From: Hofstenia miamia
Taxonomy: Eukaryota > Xenacoelomorpha > Acoela
NCBI GenBank assembly: GCA_004352715.1
Contig: SCFE01000004.1
Location: forward strand, 723,146-787,145
DNA length: 64,000 nucleotides
Direction: 5' to 3'
The notes under the pieces are model-generated. The model was not told the origin of the DNA. It saw only the letters and a list, made by a program, of their open reading frames with translations, and did not search any database. Position 1 is the first letter of the stretch. Every line of letters starts with the position of its first letter. Both the position numbers and the translations under genes were made by a program. Of this stretch, positions 1 to 11,735 are shown piece by piece.

Positions 1-1430
1 GAGAAGGATGTTTAACAAACCTATTTGAATATTTATTTGGAAGTATCCAATGTTGTCATTCAATTCTCCATGACAGTTATGGTTGACTTTACAATGAATA
101 TGAATTGTGTAGAGGCTATTGCTGTTCAATTCAAAATACTTGCAATTTTTTAAAGAAAAATCCTTTGTTAGGACATCTGACAGGTTTTATGTTGTGCCTG
201 AAAAATAAACTGTAAGATGGATTTTGTTTCATGTTGATATTGATAGCAAATAATTATAATATGAATTAGTAGTAAAAAAGTATACATCCTAAGATGTATA
301 TTAACTACATAATTTCAATGTGGCTGCAGGAATTCTTGGGATGTCCACAAAAGGCAGATTATTTAAAAAATGCAAAAAAAAATGATTAAAAACATATTGG
401 TGCATAGTTGAAAATGGGGTACAATTGAATAATTTAAAATATGGTATATATCAAACCAGTCTATTTTTAACTACTGCAGTTGATATATACATGTAAGCAC
501 AGATGATAGAAGTGATTGGAAATGGAAGAGCTGGAGCAGATAATAATGTAAGCATTAGATGTTGCCTGAATCAAAGGAAAGAATTCTTAGAGGAACTCCA
601 GCAAATTTGGCTAGAGATTAAAGTAGATAAGCTCATAGAGGAACAATGGCTACACATCAATCATCCACTGAAAGATACCATGAAATGATCAAAGAGATAC
701 TAAGAGACATAGAGTAAATTAAGCTTCGGAGTACAGAAGTCTGGCATGGATATTGGCAATATTTTCAATGGCAGATTGTGGAACAATGGATAAGAAAACA
801 AAACTAAGAATAATAATTGAAAAAAGCAACAAAATAGCAGTATCACTAATAGTACTGAACATTAAGAACTGACTACTGGAAAATGTAAAGGTCAGAGAAC
901 ACACATAATTGTGAAATCCCAAACTACAATGGCAACATTTTTAATCAACTTTCCTAGATGCTCTTTCACAAAGATACTAAAGCACCAGCAGGGGATTAAG
1001 AGAGAAAACAAGTTGGAAGGGTGATTTTGGTGTATCCTTTGTATTGTGATCAAGAGGTCTTTGTAATTTGAAAGACATGCTCAAAAGGCTTGCTTTGCTC
1101 ACTTTTTTTCACAATGGGAAAAGATTTAATTTGGAAATTCTTAGTAACTCATCTAAAGATGAGCTACAAAAGCAGAAGTTTCATTTTCTTAGGAAATCAC
1201 AATTGTGAAATATGTTATATTAGACTTTGTGTGCTACTACTAAAGTAATCATTTTAAAGCAACATTATTTGTTTCTTTAGTTGTACTATGAATAGGTTGA
1301 GTTTGCATTAATATCACTCTTTGATTGTGTTTAATGTTTCTCAATGTTAATTATTCCTGTTTAATTAATATCATACATTTGTTATAAGGTTTTTAGGTTA
1401 TTAGGAATTGGGTTTACATATTAATATTTC
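1..1430. other. AT-rich stretch without a recognised gene
   Basis: No splice-supported gene or known domain is visible. A 61-codon open frame at 503-688 (+) has a somewhat coding-like, charged composition (leucine, glutamate, lysine), but I recognise no family. It has no acceptor or donor pattern that would make it a convincing exon. Confidence 0.4.
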
Positions 1431-1435
1431 TGTAG

Positions 1436-1700
1436 CTTCAAAGCAAAAATAGCAATGTTAGTTGCTTCCTTAGTGGTATTGTGATCTTTAGGTTATTAGG
1501 TAATTATTATGTTATACCCTTAGTTACTAATGTTATTATATCTTTAGCCTCAAAGCTAAAATAGCAATGTTAGTTGCTTCCTTATTTGTATTGTGATCTT
1601 TAGGTAATTATTATGTTATAACTTTGGTTACTAATGTTATTATATCTTTAGCCTCACAGCTAAAATAGCAATGTTAGTTGCTTCCTTAGTTGTATTGTGC
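1436..1700. repeat. Short tandem repeat of roughly 95-120 bp units
   Basis: The motif TAGCAATGTTAGTTGCTTCC recurs at about 1452, 1563 and 1666 with similar flanks (TTATTATATCTTTAGCCTC before, TTGTATTGTG after). The same array is carried in the other large copies at about 2080-2380 and 3130-3315. The unit contains no reading frame. Confidence 0.8.
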
Positions 1701-4064
1701 TGATGATATATTTTCCCTTTAATTTCATATTTAGATGTGATTACACCATAAATTTGTATTTAAAGCAAACAGGCAGCAACTACTAAATGGACTATTAATT
1801 AAAGAAATGTTCAACTTAGCTAAACTGCAAAACTATCTAAAATTGTAAATAATTACAACTATACTTACAAAGTATTTCAAATTGGTGTTCTTTGTATTTA
1901 AAAAGCTTGATAAATATACAAATATTAAAAAGCATACTAATTTATAATAGATTGGACTTCCTTGTTTAAATGAGGAATTTTGACTTCAGTGTGATGTCCT
2001 TCTTTGTTGATGAAATCTAAAAAAGATTAACACTATGGGAAATAATAATCAAATAAGTTTTATAGANAGGTAATTATTATGTTATAACTTTGGTTACTAA
2101 TGTTATTATATCTTTAGCCTCCCAGCTAAAATAGCAATGTTAGTTGCTTCCTTTGTTGTATTATGATCCTTAGGTTATTAGGTAATTATTATGTCATACC
2201 CTTAGTTACTAATGTTATTATATCTTTAGCCTCAAAGCTAAAATAGCAATGTTAGTTGCTTCCTTATTTGTATTGTGATCTTTAGGTAATTATTATGTTA
2301 TAACTTTGGTTACTAATGTTATTATATCTTTAGCCTCCCAGCTAAAATAGCAATGTTAGTTGCTTCCTTAGTTGTATTGTGCTGAGGATATATTTTCCCT
2401 TTAATTTCATATTTAGATGTGATTACACCATAAATTTGTATTTAAAGCAAACAGGCAGCAACTACTAAATGGACTATTAATTAAAGAAATGTTCAACTTA
2501 GCTAAACTGCAAAACTATCTAAAATTGTAAATAATTACAACTATACTTACAAAGTATTTCAAATTGGTGTTCTTTGTATTTAAAAAGCTTGATAAATATA
2601 CAAATATTAAAAAGCATACTAATTTATAATAGATTGGACTTCCTTGTTTAAATGAGGAATTTTGACTTCAGTGTGATGTCCTTCTTTGTTGATGAAATGT
2701 AAAAAAAATTAACACTATGGGGAATAATAATCAAATAAGTTTTATAGAAATGTAATAGCACTAAAAGATCAATAAGAAAATTAAAATAAAGGGATATTAA
2801 AGATGTAAATAGTAATTTCTAGATATCCTTCAAAGTGTACATTTATGAAATACTAAGAATAAATTAATTATTTCGAATATACATACAGTAGTCAAAGCAA
2901 ATGACAAAAGAATTGATATATTAAAAAACTTAAATTTTAAAATCTTAATAATTCATAGATGCTATATGAAATTTGCCATAACTTCTTACTAATATGCAAG
3001 GCTTATGTTATCATCAAGCCATTTAAAAATCATCACTTGGAATTTCTAGAATATAACTTTTAGAGTAAGTTAATAAATATGCAATCTTACCCAAGCCTTG
3101 TACATATTTGCCAATGTTTGATAGTAACNATACCCTTAGTTACTAATGTTATTATATCTTTAGCCTCAAAGCTAAAATAGCAATGTTAGTTGCTTCCTTA
3201 TTTGTATTGTGATCTTCAGGTAATTATTATGTTATAACTTTGGTTACTAATGTTATTATATCTTTAGCCTCACAGCTAAAATAGCAATGTTAGTTGCTTC
3301 CTTAGTTGTATTGTGCTGATGATATATTTTCCCTTTAATTTCATATTTAGATGTGATTACACCATAAATTTGTATTTAAAGCAAACAGGCAGCAACTACT
3401 AAATGGACTATTAATTAAAGAAATGTTCAACTTAGCTAAACTGCAAAACTATCTAAAATTGTAAATAATTACAACTATACTTACAAAGTATTTCAAATTG
3501 GTGTTCTTTGTATTTAAAAAGCTTGATAAATATACAAATATTAAAAAGCATACTAATTTATAATAGATTGGACTTCCTTGTTTAAATGAGGAATTTTGAC
3601 TTCAGTGTGATGTCCTTCTTTGTTGATGAAATCTAAAAAAGATTAACACTATGGGGAATAATAATCAAATAAGTTTTATAGAAATGTAATAGCACTAAAA
3701 GATCAATAAGAAAATTAAAATAAAGGGATATTAAAGATGTAAATAGTAATTTCTAGATATCCTTCAAAGTGTACATTTATGAAATACTAAGAATAAATTA
3801 ATTATTTCGAATATACATACAGTAGTCAAAGCAAATGACAAAAGAATTGATATATTAAAAAACTTAAATTTTAAAATCTTAATAATTCATAGATGCTATA
3901 TGAAATTTGCCATAACTTCTTACTAATATGCAAGGCTTATGTTATCATCAAGCCATTTAAAAATCATCACTTGGAATTTCTAGAATATAACTTTTAGAGT
4001 AAGTTAATAAATATGCAATCTTACCCAAGCCTTGTACATATTTGCCAATGTTTGATAGTAACAT
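1436..4064. repeat. Near-identical block repeated three times, joined by single Ns
   Basis: Three copies of one sequence lie head to tail: about 1436-2066, 2068-3128 and 3130-4064. Each contains a short tandem part followed by a longer segment that starts at 1732, 2413 and 3350. The copies differ by only a few bases, for example in the run before the shared ATTAACACTATGG motif. Single N bases at 2067 and 3129 sit exactly where one copy breaks off and the next begins part-way through the unit. Copy 1 is truncated, and only copy 3 runs on into unique sequence. This is what overlapping contigs or haplotypes placed in tandem look like, although a real tandem duplication is not excluded. Confidence 0.85.
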
Positions 4065-4070
4065 TGACAG

Positions 4071-4800
4071 GACAATATCTGAATGGCTATTGAATAATTC
4101 TGTTGATGAGATCTAAAAAAATTTAGCACAATGGGGAATGATAGTAATTCAAAATGGAAAAAGCAAATATTTCAAAGCTAGGAAAGCCAACAATGCATAA
4201 CACAAAATTTCACAATTTAACCCCTTGATTGATTTGTAATACTAAAGATTAACACATCCAAATAATTTCAGACCTGTATAATCTAAATATGATATCAGTT
4301 TTTCTTTTTAAAGAATACTTAAAGACTTGTTTCCAGATCAATGTTGCAAAGTAAGTGTATTTTCGCAAAATTGTATAAATATTACAATTAATTCAGTAAT
4401 TTATACAAAAAAGAGTTCTTAAAATAAGAATCTAATAACATAAATTGATTCAAAAGCATAAAGTTTAGGTAGAATGAGCAATTTTCAAAAGAAATTTGAC
4501 TATTTAAGTGATTTTTAAAAAATCAAATATCTCAAAGCTAGGAAAGCTACCAATGCATAAAACAAACTTTCATAATTTGACCTCTAAATTGACTGACAAT
4601 ACAAAAGATGAACATATTCAAGTAATATTATACCTGTAGATTCTGATGATTACATTGGTTTTCCATTTTAAACAGTTGTTTAAGAGCAGCTTTAAAAGAA
4701 ATCTGGCAGATTAGCATTCTCCCAATTAATTCACTGAATTATACTAAAAATGCTATTTAAACTGGAAATCTAGGATCAGAAACACATTGGCCACTATTTA
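4071..4800. repeat. Diverged direct repeats related to the upstream triplicated block
   Basis: Segments near 4162-4320 and 4524-4690 align as old direct repeats: both start with an AAATAT..CAAAGCTAGGAAAGC motif and continue with AATGCATAA. The segment near 4101-4140 resembles the part of the large block that reads GTTGATGAAATCTAAAAAA. The array therefore seems to extend beyond the near-identical copies as older, diverged units. Confidence 0.6.
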
Positions 4801-6709
4801 ATCAATGTAGAAACATCAATCTTTAATGAGAAAAATAGTCATTGCTCCAAAAAGTTAATATTATCAAAAACCCAGAAATCCCAGTATATTCAATAACCAT
4901 GGCAAAATGGCATATGTATACACAATCTTTTTCAAATAAACACTATAATTTTTAAGAAATTACTTACCCATCCTATAATGTTCATATCTATAAGAGAAAA
5001 CTTCCCATTATTGAAGATTGACAGGGAATTTTAGAAAAATTGTTTCTGAATTCTTGTATTAATGCAAATATCTCAAAGTAAGCATTTCCAACCTTGAATT
5101 TTTAATTTTGAGAAAAACGTATTTTTCAGTTGAAATTTTTGAAACTTTCCTTATTGGGATAGGACCAAAAAAATTAGAATCTCCTTTTAAAACTGCGCAT
5201 TTTGGCGTAAAAATCTTGTTCATATCTTCATTATAATTAAGTTATTATATTCATTATAAAAATAAGTTATTAAAGAAAATATCTTTTCTGAAAAGTAGAC
5301 CAGCTCTGGCCATCCTAGCTCAGCCAATATTGATCTCAAAGCTAAACATGCTGAGAACCAAATTTTTTCAGTGAAATTTGCAATGAGGTAGAAAAACCAC
5401 TCTAACTTACTAAGCTTTACAAATTCCTTGATCAAAACACTAAAATTTTAGAAGACGAAGCTCATGCATCTGATATTGATGCCAAAACGACACTTATCAC
5501 TATTAAAGGATTTCGCTTATATTTTAAGTTTTACAATTTATTTACAAGAAAACTTAACAACTTATGAAACACACTAACTATATCTAATCATATGAAGAAA
5601 CTTAAGTTTTACAACTTCGCAAAGAAGGTCAGCACACAACTGGAAGTTTTATGCTATGCAACTTGCTATATGCGGAACTCAGACATTCTCTCATGGAGTG
5701 ATCCTCAAGCTATTGCCTTGGTTAAGCAAGCTCAATCGCTTATGGAACTGGAGAGAATGGAGTTGGTGGACTGAAACTATAGTCCAGTTTGAGTTGTTGG
5801 GATAAAGACTGTTATCTCCTTCAATTCATTATATAAGATACAAAAGTTTCAGGAATTATTATATCCAGAATATGCTCCTAAACACTTTGAAGTTCTGATG
5901 AGAAATTCTGTAGGTGCATTTAGAAAGGGAAGAATTACATAGTTGGCATAGTTGACAGCCTTAATAATGTGTAGTTTACTAAAACAAGCATTTTTATAGA
6001 TTTGTTTCACTAGGTTCAATCTTTTATTTCCAAATGTAAGTTACAGAAGCATAAGATATTTTTACTAAAAATAAATTATTCAAATGGAATGATATGCGAT
6101 TAGCTGTTTCTGTGGAGATTTACTTAATATATCCCTAGTTTTTAATTAATTTTATCTAATCCTATTTGACGACAATCATTTGCAGTAAAAAACAATAGAT
6201 GGGTTTACTAAACACCTGCAGGTATGTTGTTCTAATCTTTGTTGGTACCCTTAGTCAATATATATTCACACATTCAGATTCTTTTAGTGTTATAAATTTG
6301 TTACTACACCTTTTATCATTCAACGACAATTTAACATATTACAAGCAAATATTGAAATTGAGTTTAATAAATATTGACTGACAATAAAATATTTCTGAAA
6401 AAAATTAACACTAGTACAAATTCCCAAAGTTTCTTACTATTTTCAGTAGTATTTTAGTTTTATGAAATGCCTAATTTTCTATGAAAGCCTACTGTTGAAT
6501 AAATAAAAATCGAAGATTTCAATGGATAAACTTTTAAGATGTTTGAATTGCTTTGGAAATTTTCTTAGAGTTTGCTCTAAAATTTAACAGATGCGATCCG
6601 CTTCGAATATTTTTTAGGATACTATTGATAAATTGCTAAACAATTCTCATATTCTATTGTGGTATCAGGACTCGAAATTGCCCTTATAATCTGAGCGCAA
6701 AGCTAACTA
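4801..6709. other. No gene recognised
   Basis: AT-rich sequence. Two short open frames, 5220-5435 (-, 71 codons) and 5592-5774 (+, 60 codons), look mildly coding-like. They match no family I know and lack convincing splice context. They may be exons or transposon debris. Confidence 0.35.
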
Positions 6710-6717
6710 CTTCAATG

Positions 6718-8500
6718 CAGAGTTGTAATTTGTTTGGACCTAAAGTTGGGTCGGTCTGGGCAGGGCTTTGCCCGGATTTTCATCATAGCAATTTGGGTCG
6801 GGCCGGGCTTTTAATTGGTATTTGAAGTACAGGAAAAAATTCACTTGAAAACTTAAATAAAAAAGCATTCTCTTTAAGTTTAATCAGCATTCTTGAATTG
6901 TGGAATAATTCTAACATCTAATTTTTGTCTGCTACAAGCGCAGAGCTTTTCTGAAAACTCCCTCTTATTTTGTGCTGATATAAGTTGATGTAATTTGTAA
7001 AAGAGGCTTACTTCAAAAAACAGTATTATTATTATTATAATGACTCTAAATACCAATATTTTTTCATCTACTGGTATTCAGGCAACCTGAGTATGTACAT
7101 ATTATCTATGTTTACTACTTCATATTTTAAAGGATATACTGGTTGGATATTCACGAAGGTATTATTACATAAATTGATCTAGTAAAATAAATTTACAGCA
7201 TTTTAATTCATGTAAAAACTTGTCAAATTTTTTCATTGAAACTCCCGTTGTTTTCTCCTAACATAATATTTGCAAGCACGAAGCCTACTTTTAATAAAAA
7301 GCAAATTTTTTATTTCTAAATGTTATTAGCAGGACTATAATAGTTTTTGTATTAAGCTGTGAATAATGGTAAAAAACATACATTCAATGGTGCTATGTTA
7401 ATTTCAGAATTATTCAATGGCTCTATAAAAGTAATTATTTTTGTAATAATGGGATTAAAAACTCTTTGTTGCAGTTGGTTTTACACTGGTACAATGTTGT
7501 AAAACAGAAAAGTTTAAGGTTTTTGAAGAACGTGTAAAAATACATATAGACATTAAAATAAACACAAATTTCATTTTCATATAGAAATATTTGGATAAGA
7601 GTAGCAAAATATAAATGATTTTGTTGTGATTCTCTTTTCTTCAGGTTTGCTTACATGTAAAAGGCTAATTGCAATAATAGATTTCAGAAATGTCAAGTAG
7701 AGTGCAAAATTGGAAGCTAAATTTTACAATACCCAATTAATATTGAAATATCTGGAGATTCAAAATGTCGATAACTCGTTGTTAGTTATAGTTATGCCAA
7801 CAAATGCCATTTATCTCAGTAACGTTACAATGCTATCCATTGCAACATTTTTATGTTTTCCACAGACGACTAAGCAAAAGATTAACATATAAGCACTTTA
7901 ATTTATGAAAATAAGAGACGCACATTATTTACATTTTCCACTTTGATTTTTGAGATTTCAATATTTTGTGAGAGGAAAGCGTTTAAGGCCATTTTAAAAA
8001 GAAACCAACAAAAAGTAAAATATAATTCTAAATTATTTAAGAGTAATCTGTGCACAAATTTGAAACAATAGAAAAATTTTTACTTCATTGGTAACATTTG
8101 TGAAAATTCACACTCAATACTATTTGGTATTGGTAGCCAAAGTAAACATTTACAGGAGAGGCGCACATCTTCTCCAGGAAGTGTTGAACCCCAGGGCTAC
8201 GGCCCTGTATGACACGATTATTGCATTAAGGTTAGCAATGCAATTTGAATTTCAACAGAATTAGCATTGCTGACGGACTAAAGCGGATATGCAGCTATGA
8301 ACGTATTAATTACCACATTAGGCAAATTATCCAATGAAATTCATATTGTAGTTCTTATGGGCATCTATGAGGCAGAAGAAACTATCGTTGGCGTAAAAGA
8401 AAAATAATTTGGGCCGGGCCGGGCCGGGCTTTGGTCGAATAATTGGTATTTTAAATTGGGCCGGGGTTTCGCCTAAAAAATCGGCATAATTCTAACTCTG
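6718..8500. mobile_element. hAT-type DNA transposon, non-autonomous
   Basis: The left end starts CAGAGTTGTAATTTG and the right end, read inward, starts CAGAGTTAGAATTAT. The flanks are CTTCAATG (6710-6717) and CTTCACTG (8501-8508), an 8-bp target duplication with one mismatch, which is the hAT signature. GC-rich GGGCCGGGC tracts lie just inside both ends (about 6780-6815 and 8410-8465), a common subterminal feature of hAT elements. No transposase frame exists inside the 1.78 kb, so mobilisation would need a transposase from elsewhere. The mismatches imply an old insertion. Confidence 0.8.
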
Positions 8501-8508
8501 CTTCACTG

Positions 8509-10474
8509 AATTAAATAAAAACATAAATGAATGATATAAAAACATTATTTGACAGTATAAACATCATTATGGTGCATATTAAATAGAATAAGATGTTAGA
8601 TTTAAGATTGAATAGGTTATTTTGCCAATGTGAAAGGAAACAAACGTGGAAATGGTGAAGAATTCTGTCTATGTGCCATCTTTCCAACTTCCTGACTGTT
8701 AGTTCTTCCATAACATTAAATGAACAATTGGGCTATTGCTGCGAAATATCTAATGAACTCTATTATTGCTTTATAAAGACGGCTTTGGTATTGATAGTAA
8801 TTATTCCAAAATTTCTAATCTATTGACCTATGCTCTAATTAGAGTTAAGAATTAACCCTATTTCTACTAGGAGCAATTCAACATTTGTGATGGTTTCCCA
8901 AAAAATTCTTAAACACACACAAATCATGAACAACAAAGATATTTAGTGTCCTCATTTTCGCATTTTTTGGGTCCGGTCGCCAGTTTATCTTCAGAATGCA
9001 AATACTAGTTGTTGTTCCATGGACATTAGACAGCCTCATCATCTGAAGGTTTGATATGGGAAGAATTTGAAAGTTTTTGCAAAAATCGAATTTTCCATTG
9101 AAAAAAAAGTTAAAATTTACCGTATACTTCCAGCATAGGAAAAATTTTTCACAAATTTTCCCATTGCTGCAAACCACATTTACCCATAGATGTATCCAAA
9201 TTTCAAATTGCTTCAACAAAGACATCCAAGTCCAAAGTGGTTAAAAAACTGCAAATTCAAGCGCCCCAAAAAACCAAGAAATTTAAAAAAGTTGGTAACA
9301 AAGCTCGTTGAAATAAAGAAGAGATATGCAAACCAAGTGAACTGCAAACTTTTCACTTCAAGGAACACAAGTTTTGTATGTGAATTTGAATAAAATTAAA
9401 CTAATAGGTTAAAAAATTCCTAATAGGTTTGGAGAAAATGGTTTGAAAATGTGGACACAACGGTTTGGTACTTAAAAGTCACAATTGACAGATTATGGGG
9501 TTAAGAAATATTTATGGAGTAATTCCTCAAAACCAACTGAATTTACCTAATAATTATTTTAGACCTTTTCTTAGGAACATATAGCAATAACACTATCTTT
9601 ACACTTCTGCATGAATCATAAATAAAAGAGCATTTCTATAAAAGATATTTTGGCTTATTGGCGTTATAAATGTTGTTTTGGAAAATTCGCTTACATCCTC
9701 TACGAATTCAAAAGCACGTTTGGATGTCAATTAATAGGCTACCTACTCTCATTAGCTAGAATAATAAATTGAATTTATTGTAATGAGAGTAAAGAAAATG
9801 AAGTGATTGGCTAAAGTCTTCAAATTAATTTTAATACAAACCAGTAGACAAAGACTGTAAACTAGTTAAATGTGCAAACATGGTAACACCGAATGAATAA
9901 TGTACGAATAGTCTTTAGACAATATCATAATATTACACGCGCGTCTTCCGTGTGAATCATACTCCTCTACGCAGCGCATTGTATGTTTTTCTCTCAAATT
10001 AGAAAGTGGCGGGTTTCTTACGGATTCTTCTATGCAGTGAATTTCAATAGACGATCTTTTCACAAAAGCTGTTGTATAGAATCTAGTCATTGTGTTCAGG
10101 TACCGCCTGTTTTAATCTACTAAAATTAATATTGCCCATTTCAGGTGTCGGCTACTGTCCGAACGAGGATAGATATCAGCCTACAATGAGTTTTTTCCAT
10201 ATTTTAAAGAAAACCAGATCATTTTACCTAACATATACATGCACTGATAAAAATTATATTATTTTGTTTTATCTGACAGGCTGCGAATATATGTTTAGTG
10301 AAGCCTGAAAATTTCATGAAAATTAAAAGTATTTGAAAAACTTGTGATCAACATAGCGCCTTTTCCAACAAATCTCTTCATGTAGTTACTTTGTTTCAAA
10401 GCCTTCTTAAAAGGCTTTGCTTTGTTTTCATAATGAATAATATGGTTTCATTGAGTTGGCTCTATCATGATGAA
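8509..10474. other. No gene recognised; weak open frames
   Basis: Open frames at 8878-9225 (-, 115 codons), 9190-9393 (+) and 9866-10090 (-) have no family I can name. The 9866-10090 frame lies in locally higher GC than its surroundings and could be an exon, but no flanking splice sites stand out. A lone TTAACCCTATTTC at about 8852 resembles a piggyBac-type end without a visible partner. Confidence 0.35.
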
Positions 10475-10482
10475 GAACATAG

Positions 10483-11578
10483 GGCGTTCTTGACGAATCT
10501 GGGACTTCTTAAATATTTTTTATAATTTTTAGATAGTTTTTATGCTGATTGCAAATATATAAATCTTTTTTTAAGGAAATCATTATTTAAAAAGATAATT
10601 AGTACAACTATTTTGACTTATCACTATAGCAACAGTATGTTATTAAATGTCGCCATCTATGTAATATTGATGGCAAATAGTCATATAATTAATTATAAAT
10701 ATAATATAAAAATAAAATGTATTTTATGCTGCTATTTTTAAATAATAATTTTGATAGCTGAAACTATATATTTAGCCGTGCAGCTGACATACAGTTTTGC
10801 AGTGGGAAATGGCTTTGAACTTTGCTGTTACTTGTGTTGGCCTTTTTGCGCACACCATTGTAGATTGGTATGCAATGCATAAATATGCATATTTAAGTAA
10901 TGCATGCTATGCATACTGTCGAGAGTTGTGCTCCAAGTTCTCCTAGATCACCTTGTCGTAGTTCACGAACGCAACTTTGTGGATCCCGTGACTAGAGTTC
11001 ACACTCAATATATTGAGGTTATTTGGAGTTCTGCGAAGAGTGAGATGAAGGCGATGAGAGGAAGTAATGACAACATGCTTCTACTACACCTTGATGAGTT
11101 TATGTGGTGACAGCGATTCAATGATAATTTCTATACTTTCTTGTCTCACATTAATCGTTTCTACCCTGTCTAATTTTTCTGTCTTTTTTCGTGTATCTTT
11201 TTTCTCTTCTGGGTTTTCTATCGATTTCTCTCTATTCTATTTTTAATCAGTCCTTTGCAGGACTACTCTATTTACTCTTTTGAAAATACTTTTTATGTAG
11301 TTTCATTAGAGTTTGTAGGATTTTATTAGAAATCAACAATAATGCATAATTATGTTTAATTAAATTACCGCTACTATTTGCCATCAATATTACATAGATG
11401 GCGACATTTAATAACATACTGTTGCTATAGTGATAAATCAAAATAGTTGTAATAATTTTCTTTTTAAATAATGATTTCCTCAAAAAAAGATTTATATATT
11501 TGTAATCAGCATAAAAAACTGTATCTAAAAATTAAAAAAAATTAATTTTTAAGCAGTCCCAGATTCTTCAAGAACGCC
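10483..11578. mobile_element. Merlin (IS1016-like) DNA transposon with about 200-bp inverted repeats
   Basis: Positions 10483-10681 and 11371-11578 are near-perfect inverted copies of each other; the outer ends begin GGCGTTCTTGA and share AATCTGGGAC further in. The flanks GAACATAG (10475-10482) and GAACAGGT (11579-11586) could be a decayed 8-bp target duplication. The region between the arms holds the end of an ISXO2/IS1016-type transposase, which identifies the superfamily as Merlin. The element is too short for a full transposase, so it is internally deleted and non-autonomous. Confidence 0.8.
10925..11110 (+). pseudogene. Merlin transposase C-terminal fragment (DDE, IS1595/ISXO2 type)
   Basis: The open frame ends in a stop at 11108-11110 and carries the characteristic C-terminal motif of ISXO2-like transposases: NFVDPVTRVHTQYIE, then a short acidic/basic segment, then LDEFMW. 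In this family NFVDP..G.HTQ.IE contains the catalytic glutamate region, and the conserved end is EFMWR. The glycine normally between T and H is replaced (VTRVH), and the protein stops right after W. Most of the transposase, including the first two catalytic aspartates, is absent. The fragment sits between the two long inverted arms, so it belongs to that element. It cannot be functional alone. Confidence 0.8.
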
Positions 11579-11592
11579 GAACAGGTTAATGG

Positions 11593-11735
11593 TTTGGGGT
11601 AAATTTAGGGTTAGATTATAATTTAGCTTAAAGCTAGTGTTGTGTTTAGGGTTGTCTTGGGTTAGGGTTAGGGATATTGTTAGGGTTAGGTTTGGAGTCA
11701 GGGTTATGGTTTGGGTTAGGGTTAAGGTTATAATT
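11593..11735. repeat. Interstitial telomere-like array (degenerate TTAGGG)
   Basis: Repeated GGGTTAGGGTTAGGG and variants (TTTAGGGTT, TTGGGTTAGG, GTTAAGGTT) run from just outside the Merlin right end to about 11735. The G-rich strand is the + strand. The pattern matches metazoan TTAGGG telomere repeats with many substitutions, so it is an old internal array and not a chromosome end. Confidence 0.8.

Noticed and set aside
1436-4064. A CRISPR-like or satellite array.
   Set aside because: Units are long and nearly identical throughout with no variable spacers, and the N joins point to assembly overlap.
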